Part shown: in pieces, positions 45,000-58,700 of the stretch
How positions within the stretch are numbered: the stretch's first letter is position 1
Layout: each line of letters starts with the position of its first letter
Assembly (NCBI GenBank): GCA_011109175.1
Contig: RDEW01000012.1
Location: forward strand, 846,552 to 910,551
DNA length: 64,000 nucleotides
Reading direction: 5' to 3'
Source of the DNA: Dicyema japonicum
Lineage: Eukaryota > Dicyemida > Rhombozoa > Dicyemidae
The notes under the pieces: generated by a model
What the model saw: the letters and a program-made list of their open reading frames with translations, nothing else
Told to the model about the DNA's origin: nothing
Databases searched by the model: none
Translations under genes and position numbers: made by a program

Positions 45000-45620
45000 A
45001 GTGGACTCAATGCTCTTAAGGCCATTTATGAATTCTCAATCAACTCATGTTTATTCTTACATTATGCAAGAAATCGATAATCATCCCTGTACTCAAAAAC
45101 AACAAGGATTCCTCCTACAGACCTATTTCGTCAGTTGTATCAAAGATTTTGAACGAGATTTCAGACTACCTCTATGTTTTCATTCCCAAATGTCCCAATT
45201 CCGCAACCTACCCAAAGGTCTCCCACGGGGATCCGTTCTCTCACCACCACTTTTAACCTATACCTCAGCGACATCCCAATGACCAAGAAAACGATCCTCC
45301 TATCATACTCCGATGATATTATTATTGCATCCAAGGATAAAAGCAATTGGTATCTGTAATGTCTAATTCTGACTTTATGGTGACAAACTGGATGTATCCA
45401 TCCACGTCGAAATCCTTACACAGCATCGTTCGGTAAGGAAACATTTCAAAGTAACAACGTATTTATCACCATTCCACTATCAACTCTTAAATTTATTAAT
45501 CAGAAATTACTGTCATAGCCAGAATGAGAAAATTCAGGTGATCCAGGCCTCCCTCAGCACTCTTCGCAAACTCATTGGTTGAACAGTAATAGCTTACAAT
45601 CCTTGTGAGAGGATTGGACA
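45000..45620 (+). mobile_element. LINE RT fragment (YSDD)
   Basis: SIIIPVLKNNKDSSYRPISS, NLPKGLPRGSVLSPP, NLYLSDIPM and LLSYSDDIIIASKDK follow RT order in two frames. The 3' part shares CATAGCCAGAATGAGAAAAT with a minus-strand scrap at about 30.14 kb. Dead copy. Confidence 0.65.
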
Positions 45621-46439
45621 TCATCTTTGTGTGAAAGCCTTTATGAATAATTTCATTTTCCAAGAAAATATTTTTAATATCCCCACTGTTTTATGTGGTC
45701 CGTAACGAAATCCATCTGGAATCCTGGTTATAGAAAATGGCGCGAGGAAAAGATGAAAATTAATCAGATTGGCTGATATGAAGCAGGATTTCTCAAACTT
45801 CAGTATTAAAGAGATAAGTGTCCCCTTCCAATTTTTTGTGGTAAGTGTGCCCTTCCAAGTTTATAAGCCACTAAAATGTCAAGTGAGAGATTGTATCTTC
45901 AATCCGACTTCACAAGCATGTTTCTATGAGAATACTTTTTGATAAGGGACTCTCCTTGTTTATGGGAATGCACTTTGATGCGCCGGCGTCAGCAGTAGGT
46001 CTTGAAACTGTTGGCCGTGTATTGCTTCATGAGTAGATTAGGGTATACATGACACATGTACTCTGTGAAGACCCGTCTTGTCTCATCTACACCCACTGAA
46101 AGATAAAATTGATTGGAGAAGGAAACCCTAGATTCGTCCATGAATGATCCACTTAGATTTCAGAAAGAAGAGTCCAAGGATCTTCCTTCTAGTTGACATT
46201 CAGTTGACAAACTTGGGCCAAATTGGGTTCAAGTCATGCTAATTGGAGAATAATTAAAAGAGTGGATATTGTGTCTTCAATAAATGCAATTCCAAGAATA
46301 ACGAAAACCACCAATTTTTAAATCGAAATTGGAGAAACCTCGCAGATTAACAAGGAACTGTCACTCAGTCTCTCTGAACGTGTATCTACGAAGATCACAT
46401 AAATTATTTCTTGGCTAAACCATCTGTGCCCTCTAGTCC

Positions 46440-46665
46440 ATGTGAAATTAGTGGAGATGGCAACCAAAGAGTTTGGTGGGTGGTTTGAAGATAGTGATAT
46501 TGAATGCCCACTCTTTAAGGAAAAGACACGTTGATTTAGCACTCCTTGAGGCGGTTTCAAAGGTCGACATTCTCGTGGTGAATGAAACAAAATTGAAGAA
46601 GGTTAATTGCTCCACATTAGAGGAACACCAATCAGTGGATATAAGTAGAGACTGATCTCATGTAG
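46440..46665 (+). mobile_element. APE endonuclease N-terminal fragment
   Basis: LKIVILNAHSLRKRHVDLAL followed by DILVVNETKL, the first two conserved blocks of the APE endonuclease of LINEs (N..S.. and the catalytic E in NETKL). Confidence 0.55.
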
Positions 46666-46814
46666 ACTAAAATCTGAGCAAAGGGATGTTTTCAAACCAT
46701 AATATTGTGTCGTCTATTAAACCATAGGAATTGCCTAAGATCCAAGTTGAGACGATATGTGAACTGTAAGGATATGGAGATCTAATAGAATCGGGATGAT
46801 TAAAAGAACCATTG

Positions 46815-46980
46815 ACAGAATACTAAGGGATGAAACAGGACGAGAGTGAAAGGTTGAAGGTGGTAGGTTTTTGGCAAAGTGATCTCCATTCAGTAGAAGC
46901 ATATTCCACATCCGATGCTATGGTTTGTCGGTATAGTTGTTGGATGGATTCCTCAAGATTGAAAAAAGTACTCTTGACAA
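46815..46980 (-). mobile_element. LINE C-terminal scrap
   Basis: The minus strand reads EESIQQLYRQTIASDVEYAS, like the LLYRQ.IYQQTIA piece of the element at 17.4 kb, in opposite orientation to the neighbouring APE fragment. Confidence 0.45.
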
Positions 46981-47104
46981 GTTCAAATCATTTACTTTTC
47001 ATGGGTAGTAAACTTCATCAGTCTGTCGTATGTACTCAGAGAATTATAAGCGAGTTCAATGAGGGTGCTCTTACCAATGAACTCAATCTTCTGACATGCT
47101 AATT

Positions 47105-47350
47105 CATTAATTTATTAACCCCGGATGCACTGAAAAATAAGTTAACAGCAAACAACTAAGCATAACAGGTAAAAGACGTCCATTCCTTGCAGTTGGAGTA
47201 GCACCTTAGTGGAGTAAGAGAGAGAGAATGATCTTTTTTCGAGCTAGCCTGGCACTGGGCGCCACCTGAGACAGGTGGATCACATGACGTCACTTTAGTA
47301 GGAAGGGGAACAGACGAAACAACAGAAAACTTCAACCAATTAGCCACCTA
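47105..47350 (-). mobile_element. LINE 3' tail, second tail subfamily
   Basis: Contains CCCCGGATGCACTGAAAAAT near the tail and shares TAAAAGACGTCCAT and TTGCAGTT with the sequence at 62.94-63.1 kb, so both are copies of one tail subfamily. Confidence 0.4.
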
Positions 47351-47448
47351 CAAAATTATTGCATACTAACCACTAAGCTATCAAGATTTTGTGCTAATTT
47401 AATGTGTTTAAATTATCAGAGCAGTCAGCGGTTGCTAACTGTTAGTTT

Positions 47449-47690
47449 TTGCGTTTAAATATCCGACAAAATGGAAAGGGATTTGCAACCTTGTGCAGTA
47501 AGTGCAACTCTCAACAATACACGTGTCTTATGAGAATGGTATACATCACCCCTCTCCATTTCCTATTCCCCAAACCACCCAGCCCACAGAGAAGTTGTGT
47601 TGGATCCCAGAAGGCGCACGGGGAGAGAACGAGAATTCTGATTGAGGCCTATGAGATCACTTAATTAATTTAGTAATTAAATTAACTATT
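47449..47690 (+). mobile_element. APE-type LINE C-terminus plus tail
   Basis: The frame ends CVGSQKAHGERTRILIEAYE-IT and stop, then GAGATCACTTAATTAATTTAG and GGTGTTCTTGG, matching the C-terminus and tail pattern at 36.3 kb. Confidence 0.55.
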
Positions 47691-48822
47691 GGTGTTCTTG
47701 GATTAATACTTTCTCAAATGCGAATCTGCTCAAATCATCGCGGTGCACAGGTTCCGCAGCGAATACTGCCAAAGATTCTAAAAGGAGGAAATACTGTGGC
47801 ATTGAGGATCGGTTTGTCTTCCAGCCGATCTCAGTTGAAACGTCTGACGTCCCTTGCCCCACCACATAAAAGTTTATCAAGTTGATCGGACGACTCGCAT
47901 GACTGTGTAAGCAAGAGCCTAGAATGACACGATGGCTCTTATAGAACATTGGGGTCGCAATCATGAGGAGTAACTCCAATTGCATACTCATTGGAAGAAG
48001 AGGAAAGTGTGCTACCCAGAGAAGTTGGTTGGTCAGTATTTCTGTATGATGTTTTTGTGATCGTCAAAAAGCCCATCTTGAGTCGTTAGGTTGACTTGAT
48101 AGCAGAATTGTGTACTTTGCATTCACATCATTAGTGATTAATTACATATAAGAAAGTTGTTCAGACAAGACTGATAGGGTTATTTTTATTTATCTCCGGT
48201 CCCTTCAAGTGAAGGAAACCAGTAGCAACGTCAAATCTATTTCTGACATATTAACCACTATTAATTTAAATTGTTGAAACTAGCTTGTTAATAATTTTAT
48301 GATTGAACTAATTAGTTATCGATTTATTAAACAATTTTATTGTTTAGTAACAACTAGGTTCTAGAAATTAATAGTTAGGGAGTTTGAATGGTCTTGCTGT
48401 TTCCTCTGACGATTGCTAAGCCATCCAGTTTCATGTGGATCCTTGGTGACTCCTTAGATCATTGAGCCGATCCGACGGACTGGGTCAATTGGTAGCATGC
48501 CATGAAACACTGATGTCCAATAAAGGAAAAGGGGTGTTTATGACATTTTTACTCGCATTCGATAAAACTGATAAAACTCTTTATGATGCACTTTCGCAGG
48601 AGCCATGGTACTTAAGCTCTGCATAGAAAGGATACACACTTTATTAGAGTAAAGAATAGTTGTTTAAATAATCGTTGAAAGGGAGACAAGGAATGTTCTT
48701 TAACTTTGTTGCGTGTGAGTCCTTGTAGAAGATCAGATTCCGCAGTTAAGTTTTCACTGATGACGTCATCACTCGTTGAACCCAAAGCGTCGTATATGGG
48801 TGGAACCTTAAGTCGGAATGTA
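47690..48822. other. Unassigned stretch left of the tandem array
   Basis: One minus-strand frame of 101 codons (47686-47991) is not recognised. No element could be named. Confidence 0.3.
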
Positions 48823-48823
48823 C

Positions 48824-48891
48824 AGTAGTGAGATTCGAACCCGGGACCATCAAAATTTGTCTAGCACTTATGACGCTAAAACTACACTGCC
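48824..48891 (-). pseudogene. tRNA-like sequence, unit 1
   Basis: The minus strand reads GGCAGTGTAGTTTTAGCG (A-box-like) to GGTTCGAATCT (B-box), and its ends pair GGCAGTG with CACTACT with one mismatch. The anticodon arm is poor, so it is a tRNA-derived sequence rather than a working tRNA. Equivalent copies lie at 52876-52943 and 56917-56983. Confidence 0.55.
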
Positions 48892-50134
48892 ATTATACAT
48901 ACAATTTTGAAAGCACCCATCCTTAATTAAAAATATGCTTTCTCTTTTAATTGATTAATCCATTATTATGCAACTTTTTGTGGTTTTCGCGGAAAAAATT
49001 TTATTGGTTTTGGAAAAACACTTAAATTGTGAGAAGCATATTTCAACGGATCTGAAGATGGCTGAGAATACTTCTGTAGATTATTGATAGAATTAACCTG
49101 GAATTTAGAATATTATTTGAAATAGCGCATATACTTTTAGGTAATGTCAACTGATCTCAGGCAACAGAACAATAACTCCCCGACACATTGGCTCCTAACA
49201 ACCTATTTCATAGTGCCCATTCATTTTGTGTATAGCAGCGCTTCCCCATTCGTTTTGAGTTCGCACTCCCAAAAAATTTAAGATCTAACCTCGGACCCCC
49301 GATTTTAAATCTAACAGAATTCGAATTTTATTCAAAAAAATTAGTTAGGTTCTTTGAGACTTATTTTACTTTTAAGTTTTATTTCTTCTAAACGCGGTTT
49401 TTGTCTGCTAGTGCAATTCTGAGATCTTTTCAGGATTAAGAGCGTTTCCTTACTTATTCTTCATATATAGTAGATATGAAAATCAGATTCAGTTGCAATT
49501 GGAACCAGAACTTGCAGTGCGTTTTGCAAGGTTATCCTCATCTCTATCCCCCATCTTCTCTACTTTGAAAGCAAATGGGTCAACAATACAGGAATCAGAA
49601 TCCTTTAGCCTTCAAACATTCAAGATCATTTCCAATTTTAACTAATGCGTATCAGTCAAAAAAGGTCATTTTTTTTAATTCAGTTTCTATGTGCTGACAT
49701 TCTTTTGCCGCGTTCCTCATCCTTTAAAGTAGACTATCAAATCAGTTGAACATTGATGCGACTATATACATCATTTCTCGTGATCGTGTAAATTTTGTTT
49801 TTTAGCAAACTATGGAACCTGTCACGGCCAAAATGATTCGAATTATGCTGAGCCTATGATTGTCAGTTAATATAGATACATCAATCATTTTTATCTTCAA
49901 TTCAATGAGAAAGAACCGTAATTTTTGATTTCCCACGTACATGTACACTTCAGACTCCTAAAACGTGATATTCTTTGAGAGGGAGCGCATGTATCTTTCC
50001 TTTCTATCAAGCGTCTCAGAAATGGTCTTATTGGTTTTATTTTTTGAATATATCATCTCGAAAGAGTGATATGATTTTTCCAATGAATTTTATGAAAAGA
50101 CCCACAAAAGACACTTGCCCGTGTCCTATAATTT

Positions 50135-51260
50135 ATTATTATTTATTTAATAACCGCGAGAAGGGAACACCAAGAAAGAAGGAGTAAACCAACTAATTAA
50201 GTTATCCCGGTACACCTCAAAAGGATCGAGAGGTTTTTCCTGTGTTCCTCCAGAGTACCCACGGCTTTCCTGAATAGACGACGATCACCTTTCATTAAAA
50301 TTTGAAGAGAGGTGGGTTTTTTTCCCAATTTACGTGTATTTGAGGCCTCTAGCTTTGAATGAGGAAACTACTTGTTTCTTAGCCACACAGACCGATGAAG
50401 CTGGAGCCATTATTTTTGATTGCGACGTGGTCAAGCATTGGGGGGAAAGCTTCTGATATAAATTGAGACAGTGAAGTCAAATGTGTAGTAGTTGAACGCT
50501 CACATTTGAAACCATGTTGAAAGTGGCAGTCTGGCAAATGGGGTTTAATTTTCCAGAGTACGAGTTTCTCCATTAGGCGCGATAATGCGCACGTTAATGA
50601 ATTTGGAGGGTAGGAAGAAGTTAAGGTTTTCGGTTTTCCTTTTTGAGTTATTGAATCGACTCAGTTTTAATCGGATTATGATTACTGTGAAAATCGTAGG
50701 AGACGTTCCATGAATTCATCGGGGCAATCATAAAGGAAGCAAAGGATATGTCGGGGGAGGTTGGGTTATCATTTCTTCGGACTGGTGTCCTTGTGAAAAT
50801 GTTCGGGTGATTCAGAATCACCATTTTTTCGAAAAAGTCGATAATTAAACTCCCCTCCACCTCTTGTCTGCCGACTGGGTACTGAACTTTGCGGATGTTT
50901 GGGGTTAAATCCCCACATAGTGACACATTTAGAATTTCTTGTAGTTTGTCGAGCTTCGGAACATAGTTATTAGGACAGGATCCCGGCGGTGGAATGAAAT
51001 GTTGATTAGAATAAGATGTTCTGTCCATTAATAGAAATTTGTTCCGCGGTCCTGTCGTGTAGAATTAAATTATCCACTTGCAAGCTCACATCATGGAAGG
51101 ATAAACCGTTTTTAATAATGGTCAGTAAGCCGCCATCACGGTCTTTTCTGATAGTCCAATAATTTGAAGATAATATAGACAGTTTTATTATTTTTAATTT
51201 ACTATTAATGTGAGTACTAAAGTTTTATTAGAAAAATATCATCCACAACAATGTTCTAAC
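50135..51260 (-). mobile_element. Internally deleted APE-type LINE, unit 1
   Basis: Element order on the minus strand: APE endonuclease (SNYWTIRKDRDGGLLTIIKN, HDRTAEQISINGQ, SPDISFASFMIAPMNSWNVS, DFHSNHNPI), RT fingers (EKLVLWKIKPHLPDCHFQHG, CERSTTTHLTSLSQFISEAF), then a jump straight to the C-terminus (DHVAIKNNGSSFIGLCG, RRLFRKAVGT-like) and the GGTGTTCCC..GGTTATTAAATAAATAA tail. The catalytic RT core is missing. Copies lie at about 54190-55310 (more indels) and 58227-59352. Confidence 0.7.
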
Positions 51261-51608
51261 AGCTTTGAGGTGTAAAAGCACGAGGTATACACCTCAGAAA
51301 GAACCCCAGTAACGTCTCTTATTAGTTTAAGGTATTATTTCGTCAGGACTTTGTTGTACGAATTAATTGATTATCTTAGATACGAATTGATTTCATTTGC
51401 AGCACAGCAGGCTTTCAAATTTGGAAAACCCAAATCCAAAGGTTCCAATATCTAGAAAGAGGGGGCACATATAGAACAAGAGAAAGAAACGGTGTTGATT
51501 CTACCCCATCCTGGGCCTTATCTTCACACGTAGTTGACAGTTGTTTTGAATCCATGGAGATGTCTACTGAATCCACCATTCGACTAGGTTAGGATACGGG
51601 AGATAATA

Positions 51609-52284
51609 TGTCGCGAGCGCTACTTGCAACTATGCGCTACTTGCAATATCGATTTTTTGAATTTTTTGAATTTTTTTTGAATCTATGAAAATTATTCTTT
51701 TGGATTAAAATTCTAATTTTTAGTAATATAAAATATTAATTTTAATGTATAAAATTAATATAAACTATTAATTCTAATTTAAATTGTTATGTCACGCTTC
51801 TCCCACGTTGTTGTGGTGCTTCGTTTGTGCTAATGCTTATTCCATATTATTTTTGTATTGTCTTATATTTTCTTCATTAATATATTAGTGGATTCATCAA
51901 ATAGAGTTTAATAGGTTTGCATTTAGACATGATAAAGACATGAATTTTCTAGAGAAGAAAAACAGAAGCACGTCACCACTTCAACCAAAAAGACCAAGAA
52001 ACACACTTCCAACCTGCTTAAAAGATGACTACGAACAAAATAAGAATTTAAAAAATAAATTCAATTTTATAAGATAATTTAAGAATTTAAAAAATAAATT
52101 CAATTTTATATTTTTTAAAGCATAACATAAATCTACATATAATTTTAGTTTCATGTTTTTTTGAGTAAAACTGGTTTCTTTAAAAAATTTCGACTTGTGA
52201 GTGTCTTAATACTACTCGTTTAATTTCGAGCAAAAAAAAATCGATATTGCAAGTAGCGCATAGTTGCAGGTAGCGCTCGCGACA
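51609..52284. mobile_element. Non-autonomous TIR element, unit 1
   Basis: Inverted termini of about 49 bp begin TGTCGCGAGCGCTACTTGCA and continue with a second GCGCTACTTGCAA and ATCGATTTTTT. The right end repeats this in inverse with one substitution. TA lies on both sides (51607-51608, 52285-52286), which suits a Tc1/mariner-type target duplication. The interior has one short plus-strand frame (MNFLEKKNRSTSPLQPKRPR) that may be a transposase-N-terminus relic. Copies at 55658-56329 and 59701-60337. Confidence 0.7.
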
Positions 52285-52382
52285 TAATATAAGTCTTAAA
52301 AGTTGAAGATATTCAGTGCATTATAAGTACTTGGCTTCTCATTTTTTAACAATTAAAATAGCCGCTTTGATTTTTTAAAGTT

Positions 52383-52724
52383 TTATTTTTTTATTTTAAT
52401 AACCCCGGGAACACCGAGAAAGAAAGACAAAAGAGTTAAACAGTTAGGTGATCCCAGTCCTCGCAATCAATTGTGCCATTCGACGTCTGTGATCTTCCAT
52501 CGTCACCACTACTTTCCGGAAGAGCCTTCTCTCGGTCTTGCAGAGAAATCCGATCGGGGAGGGAAATTTCTTATCCAATCGGTTTTCTCTTGCCATGGGA
52601 AGGATCAGGCGAAGCGGGTTTCCATCTTTCTCACAGACGCGAAGAAATCCGGAGCCACGACTACGGATCTTAGCTTCCATGAGTAGTGAGTCGACTGTTG
52701 ATCCATTACGTGGGCAAAGCATAC
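52383..52724 (-). mobile_element. 5'-truncated LINE 3' end with 15 bp target-site duplication, unit 1
   Basis: A C-terminal frame ends RRRMAQLIARTGIT and stop, then the GGTGTTCCCGGGGTTATT tail. It is flanked on both sides by TGATTTTTTAAAGTT (52368-52382 and 52725-52739), a clear target-site duplication. Same family as 16.9-17.4 kb. Copies in units 2 and 3 start at about 56427 and 60430. Confidence 0.8.
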
Positions 52725-55700
52725 TGATTTTTTAAAGTTAAAAAATTTAATAGTTATTTCGTATTTGATGTGTTTTTTAATTATAATTAAATGATTTATA
52801 TTATTTTAGTTACAAAGAAAAATCATATTTAATTTAAACACAAATTCTTCCTAGTGGTAAATTAAAAATGTCGTCAGTAGTGAGATTCGAACCCGGGACC
52901 ATCAAAATTTGTCTAGCACTTATGACGCTAAAACTACACTGCCATTATACATACAATTTTGAAAGCACCCATCCTTAATTAAAAATATGCTTTCTCTTTT
53001 AATTGATTAATCCATTATTATGCAACTTTTTGTGGTTTTCGCGGAAAAAATTTTATTGGTTTTGGAAAAACACTTAAATTGTGAGAAGCATATTTCAACG
53101 GATCTGAAGATGGCTGAGAATACTTCTGTAGATTATTGATAGAATTAACCTGGAATTTAGAATATTATTTGAAATAGCGCATATACTTTTAGGTAATGTC
53201 AACTGATCTCAGGCAACAGAACAATAACTCCCCGACACATTGGCTCCTAACAACCTATTTCATAGTGCCCATTCATTTTGTGTATAGCAGCGCTTCCCCA
53301 TTCGTTTTGAGTTCGCACTCCCAAAAAATTTAAGATCTAACCTCGGACCCCCGATTTTAAATCTAACAGAATTCGAATTTTATTCAAAAAAATTAGTTAG
53401 GTTCTTTGAGACTTATTTTACTTTTAAGTTTTATTTCTTCTAAACGCGGTTTTTGTCTGCTAGTGCAATTCTGAGATCTTTTCAGGATTAAGAGCGTTTC
53501 CTTACTTATTCTTCATATATAGTAGATATGAAAATCAGATTCAGTTGCAATTGGAACCAGAACTTGCAGTGCGTTTTGCAAGGTTATCCTCATCTCTATC
53601 CCCCATCTTCTCTACTTTGAAAGCAAATGGGTCAACAATACAGGAATCAGAATCCTTTAGCCTTCAAACATTCAAGATCATTTCCAATTTTAACTAATGC
53701 GTATCAGTCAAAAAGGTCATTTTTTTTAATTCAGTTTCTATGTGCTGACATTCTTTTGCCGCGTTCCTCATCCTTTAAAGTAGACTATCAAATCAGTTGA
53801 ACATTGATGCGACTATATACATCATTTCTCGTGATCGTGTAAATTTTGTTTTTTAGCAAACTATGGAACCTGTCACGGCCAAAATGATTCGAATTATGCT
53901 GAGCCTATGATTGTCAGTTAATATAGATACATCAATCATTTTTATCTTCAATTCAATGAGAAAGAGCCGTAATTTTTGATTTCCCACGTACATGTACACT
54001 TCAGACTCCTAAAACGTGATATTCTTTGAGAGAGAGCGCATGTACCTTTCCTTTCTATCAAGCGTCTCAGAAATGGTCTTATTGATTTTATTTTTTGAAT
54101 ATATCATCTCGAAAGAGTGATATGATTTTTTCAATGAATTTTATGAAAAGACCCACAAAAGACACTTGCCCGTGTCCTATAATTTATTATTATTTATTTA
54201 ATAACCGCGAGAAGGGAACACCAAGAAAGAAGGAGTCCAACTAACTAAGTTATCCCGGTACACCTCAAAAGGATCGAGAGGTTTTTTATGTTCCTCCAGA
54301 TTACCCACGGCTTTTCTGAATAGACGACGATCACCTTTTATTAAAATTTGAAGAGAGGTGGGTTTTTTCCCAATTTACGTGTATTTGAGGCCTCTAGCCT
54401 TGAATGAGGAAACGACTTGTTTCTTAGCCACACAGACCGATGAAGCCGGAGCATTATTTTTGATTGCGGCGTGGTCAAGCATTGGGGGGAAAGCTTCTGA
54501 TATAAATTGAGACAGTGAAGTCAAATGTGTCGTAGTTGAACGCTCACATTTGAAACCATATTGAAAGTGGCAGTCTGGCAAATGGGGTTTAATTTTCCAG
54601 AGTACGAGTTTCTCCATTAGGCGCGATAATGCGCACGTTAATGAATTTGGAGGGTAGGAAGAAGTTAAGGTTTTCGGTTTTCCCTTTTGAGTTGTTGAAT
54701 CGGCTCAGTTTTAATATAGTCGGATTATGATTACTGTGAAAATCGTAGGAGACGTTCCATGAAATCATCGGGGCAATCATAGAGGAAGCAAAGGATATGT
54801 CGGGGGAAGTTGGGTTGTCATTTCTTCGGACTGGTGTCTTTGTAAAAATGTTTGGAATGTTTCAGAAATCACCATTTTTTCGAAAGAGTTGATAATTAAT
54901 CTCCCCTCCCCCTCTTGTCTACCGACTGGTTACTGAACTTTGCGGATGTTTGGCGTTAAATCCCCACATAGTGACACATTTAGAATTTCTTGTAGTTTGT
55001 CGAGCTTCGGAACATAGTTATTAGGACAGGATCCCGGCGGTGGAATGAAATGTTGATTAGAATAAGATGTTCTGTCCATTAATAGAAATTTGTTCCGCGG
55101 TCCTGTCGTGTAGAATTAAATTATCCACTTGCAAGCTCACATCATGGAAGGATAAACCGTTTTTAATAATGGTCAGTAAGCCGCCATCACGGTCTTTTCT
55201 GATAGTCCAATAATTTGAAGATAATATAGACAGTTTTATTATTTTTAATTTACTATTAATGTGAGTACTAAAGTTTATTAGAAAAATATCATCCACAACA
55301 ATGTTCTAACAGCTTTGAGGTGTAAAAGCACGAGGTATACACCTCAGAAAGAACCCCAGTAACGTCTCTTATTAGTTTAAGGTATTATTTCGTCAGGACT
55401 TTGTTGTACGAATTAATTGATTATCTTAGATACGAATTGATTTCATTTGCAGCACAGCAGGCTTTCAAATTTGGAAAACCCAAATCCAAAGGTTCCAATA
55501 TCTAGAAAGAGGGGGCACATATAGAACAAGAGAAAGAAACGGTGTTGATTCTACCCCATCCTGGGCCTTATCTTCACACGTAGTTGACAGTTGTTTTGAA
55601 TCCATGGAGATGTCTACTGAATCACCATTCGACTAGGGTTAGGATACGGAGATAATATGTCGCGAGCGCTACTTGCAACTATGCGCTACTTGCAATATCG

Positions 55701-58700
55701 ATTTTTGAATTTTTTGAATTTTTTTGAATCTATGAAAATTATTCTTTTGGATTAAAATTCTAATTTTTAGTAATATAAAATATTAATTTTAATGTATAAA
55801 ATTAATATAAACTATTAATTCTAATTTAAATTGTTATGTCACGCTTCTCCCACGTTGTTGTGGTGCTTCGTTTGTGCTAATGCTTATTCCATATTATTTT
55901 TGTATTGTCTTATATTTTCTTCATTAATATATTAGTGGATTCATCAAATAGAGTTTAATAGGTTTGCATTTAGACATGATAAAGACATGAATTTTCTAGA
56001 GAAGAAAAACAGAAGCACGTCACCACTTCAACCAAAAAGACCAAGAAACACACTTCCAACCTGCTTAAAAGATGACTACGAACAAAATAAGAATTTAAAA
56101 ATAAATTCAATTTTATAAGATAATTTAAGAATTTAAAAAATAAATTCAATTTTATATTTTTTAAAGCATAACATAAATCTACATATAATTTTAGTTTCAT
56201 GTTTTTTTGAGTAAAACTGGTTTCTTTAAAAAATTTCGACTTGTGAGTGTCTTAATACTACTCGTTTAATTTCGAGCAAAAAAAATCGATATTGCAAGTA
56301 GCGCATAGTTGCAGGTAGCGCTCGCGACATAATATAAGTCTTAAAAGTTGAAGATATTCAGTGCATTATAAGTACTTGGCTTCTCATTTTTTAACAATTA
56401 AAATAGCCGCTTTGATTTTTTAAAGTTTTATTTTTTTATTTTAATAACCCCGGGAACACGAGAAAGAAAGACAAAAGAGTTAAACAGTTAGGTGATCCCA
56501 GTCCTCGCAATCAATTGTGCCATTCGACGTCTGTGATCTTCCATCGTCACCACTACTTTCCGGAAGAGCCTTCTCTCGGTCTTGCAGAGAAATCCGATCG
56601 GGGAGGGAAATTTCTTATCCAATCGGTTTTCTCTTGCCATGGGAAGGATCAGGCGAAGCGGGTTTCCATCTTTCTCACAGACGCGAAGAAATCCGGAGCC
56701 ACGACTACGGATCTTAGCTTCCATGAGTAGTGAGTCGACTGTTGATCCATTACGTGGGCAAAGCATACTGATTTTTTAAAGTTAAAAAATTTAATAGTTT
56801 TTCGTATTTGATGTTTTTTAATTATAATTAAATGATTTATATTATTTTAGTTACAAAGAAAAATCATATTTAATTTAAACACAAATTCTTCCTAGTGGGT
56901 AAATTAAAATGTCGTCAGTAGTGAGATTCGAACCCGGGACCATCAAAATTTGTCAGCACTTATGACGCTAAAACTACACTGCCATTATACATACAATTTT
57001 GAAAGCACCCATCCTTAATTAAAAATATGCTTTCTCTTTTAATTGATTAATCCATTATTATGCAACTTTTTGTGGTTTTCGCGGAAAAAATTTTATTGGT
57101 TTTGGAAAAACACTTAAATTGTGAGAAGCATATTTCAACGGATCTGAAGATGGCTGAGAATACTTCTGTAGATTATTGATAGAATTAACCTGGAATTTAG
57201 AATATTATTTGAAATAGCGCATATACTTTTAGGTAATGTCAACTGATCTCAGGCAACAGAACAATAACTCCCCGACACATTGGCTCCTAACAACCTATTT
57301 CATAGTGCCCATTCATTTTGTGTATAGCAGCGCTTCCCCATTCGTTTTGAGTTCGCACTCCCAAAAAATTTAAGATCTAACCTCGGACCCCCGATTTTAA
57401 ATCTAACAGAATTCGAATTTTATTCAAAAAAATTAGTTAGGTTCTTTGAGACTTATTTTACTTTTAAGTTTTATTTCTTCTAAACGCGGTTTTTGTCTGC
57501 TAGTGCAATTCTGAGATCTTTTCAGGATTAAGAGCGTTTCCTTACTTATTCTTCATATATAGTAGATATGAAAATCAGATTCAGTTGCAATTGGAACCAG
57601 AACTTGCAGTGCGTTTTGCAAGGTTATCCTCATCTCTATCCCCCATCTTCTCTACTTTGAAAGCAAATGGGTCAACAATACAGGAATCAGAATCCTTTAG
57701 CCTTCAAACATTCAAGATCATTTCCAATTTTAACTAATGCGTATCAGTCAAAAAAGGTCATTTTTTTTAATTCAGTTTCTATGTGCTGACATTCTTTTGC
57801 CGCGTTCCTCATCCTTTAAAGTAGACTATCAAATCAGTTGAACATTGATGCGACTATATACATCATTTCTCGTGATCGTGTAAATTTTGTTTTTTAGCAA
57901 ACTATGGAACCTGTCACGGCCAAAATGATTCGAATTATGCTGAGCCTATGATTGTCAGTTAATATAGATACATCAATCATTTTTATCTTCAATTCAATGA
58001 GAAAGAACCGTAATTTTTGATTTCCCACGTACATGTACACTTCAGACTCCTAAAACGTGATATTCTTTGAGAGGGAGCGCATGTATCTTTCCTTTCTATC
58101 AAGCGTCTCAGAAATGGTCTTATTGGTTTTATTTTTTGAATATATCATCTCGAAAGAGTGATATGATTTTTCCAATGAATTTTATGAAAAGACCCACAAA
58201 AGACACTTGCCCGTGTCCTATAATTTATTATTATTTATTTAATAACCGCGAGAAGGGAACACCAAGAAAGAAGGAGTAAACCAACTAATTAAGTTATCCC
58301 GGTACACCTCAAAAGGATCGAGAGGTTTTTCCTGTGTTCCTCCAGAGTACCCACGGCTTTCCTGAATAGACGACGATCACCTTTCATTAAAATTTGAAGA
58401 GAGGTGGGTTTTTTTCCCAATTTACGTGTATTTGAGGCCTCTAGCTTTGAATGAGGAAACTACTTGTTTCTTAGCCACACAGACCGATGAAGCTGGAGCC
58501 ATTATTTTTGATTGCGACGTGGTCAAGCATTGGGGGGAAAGCTTCTGATATAAATTGAGACAGTGAAGTCAAATGTGTAGTAGTTGAACGCTCACATTTG
58601 AAACCATGTTGAAAGTGGCAGTCTGGCAAATGGGGTTTAATTTTCCAGAGTACGAGTTTCTCCATTAGGCGCGATAATGCGCACGTTAATGAATTTGGAG

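Noticed and set aside
55970-56200. Hydrophobic minus-strand frame inside the TIR element
   Set aside because: Composition reflects AT-rich sequence; no homologous motif and not preserved in the other units.
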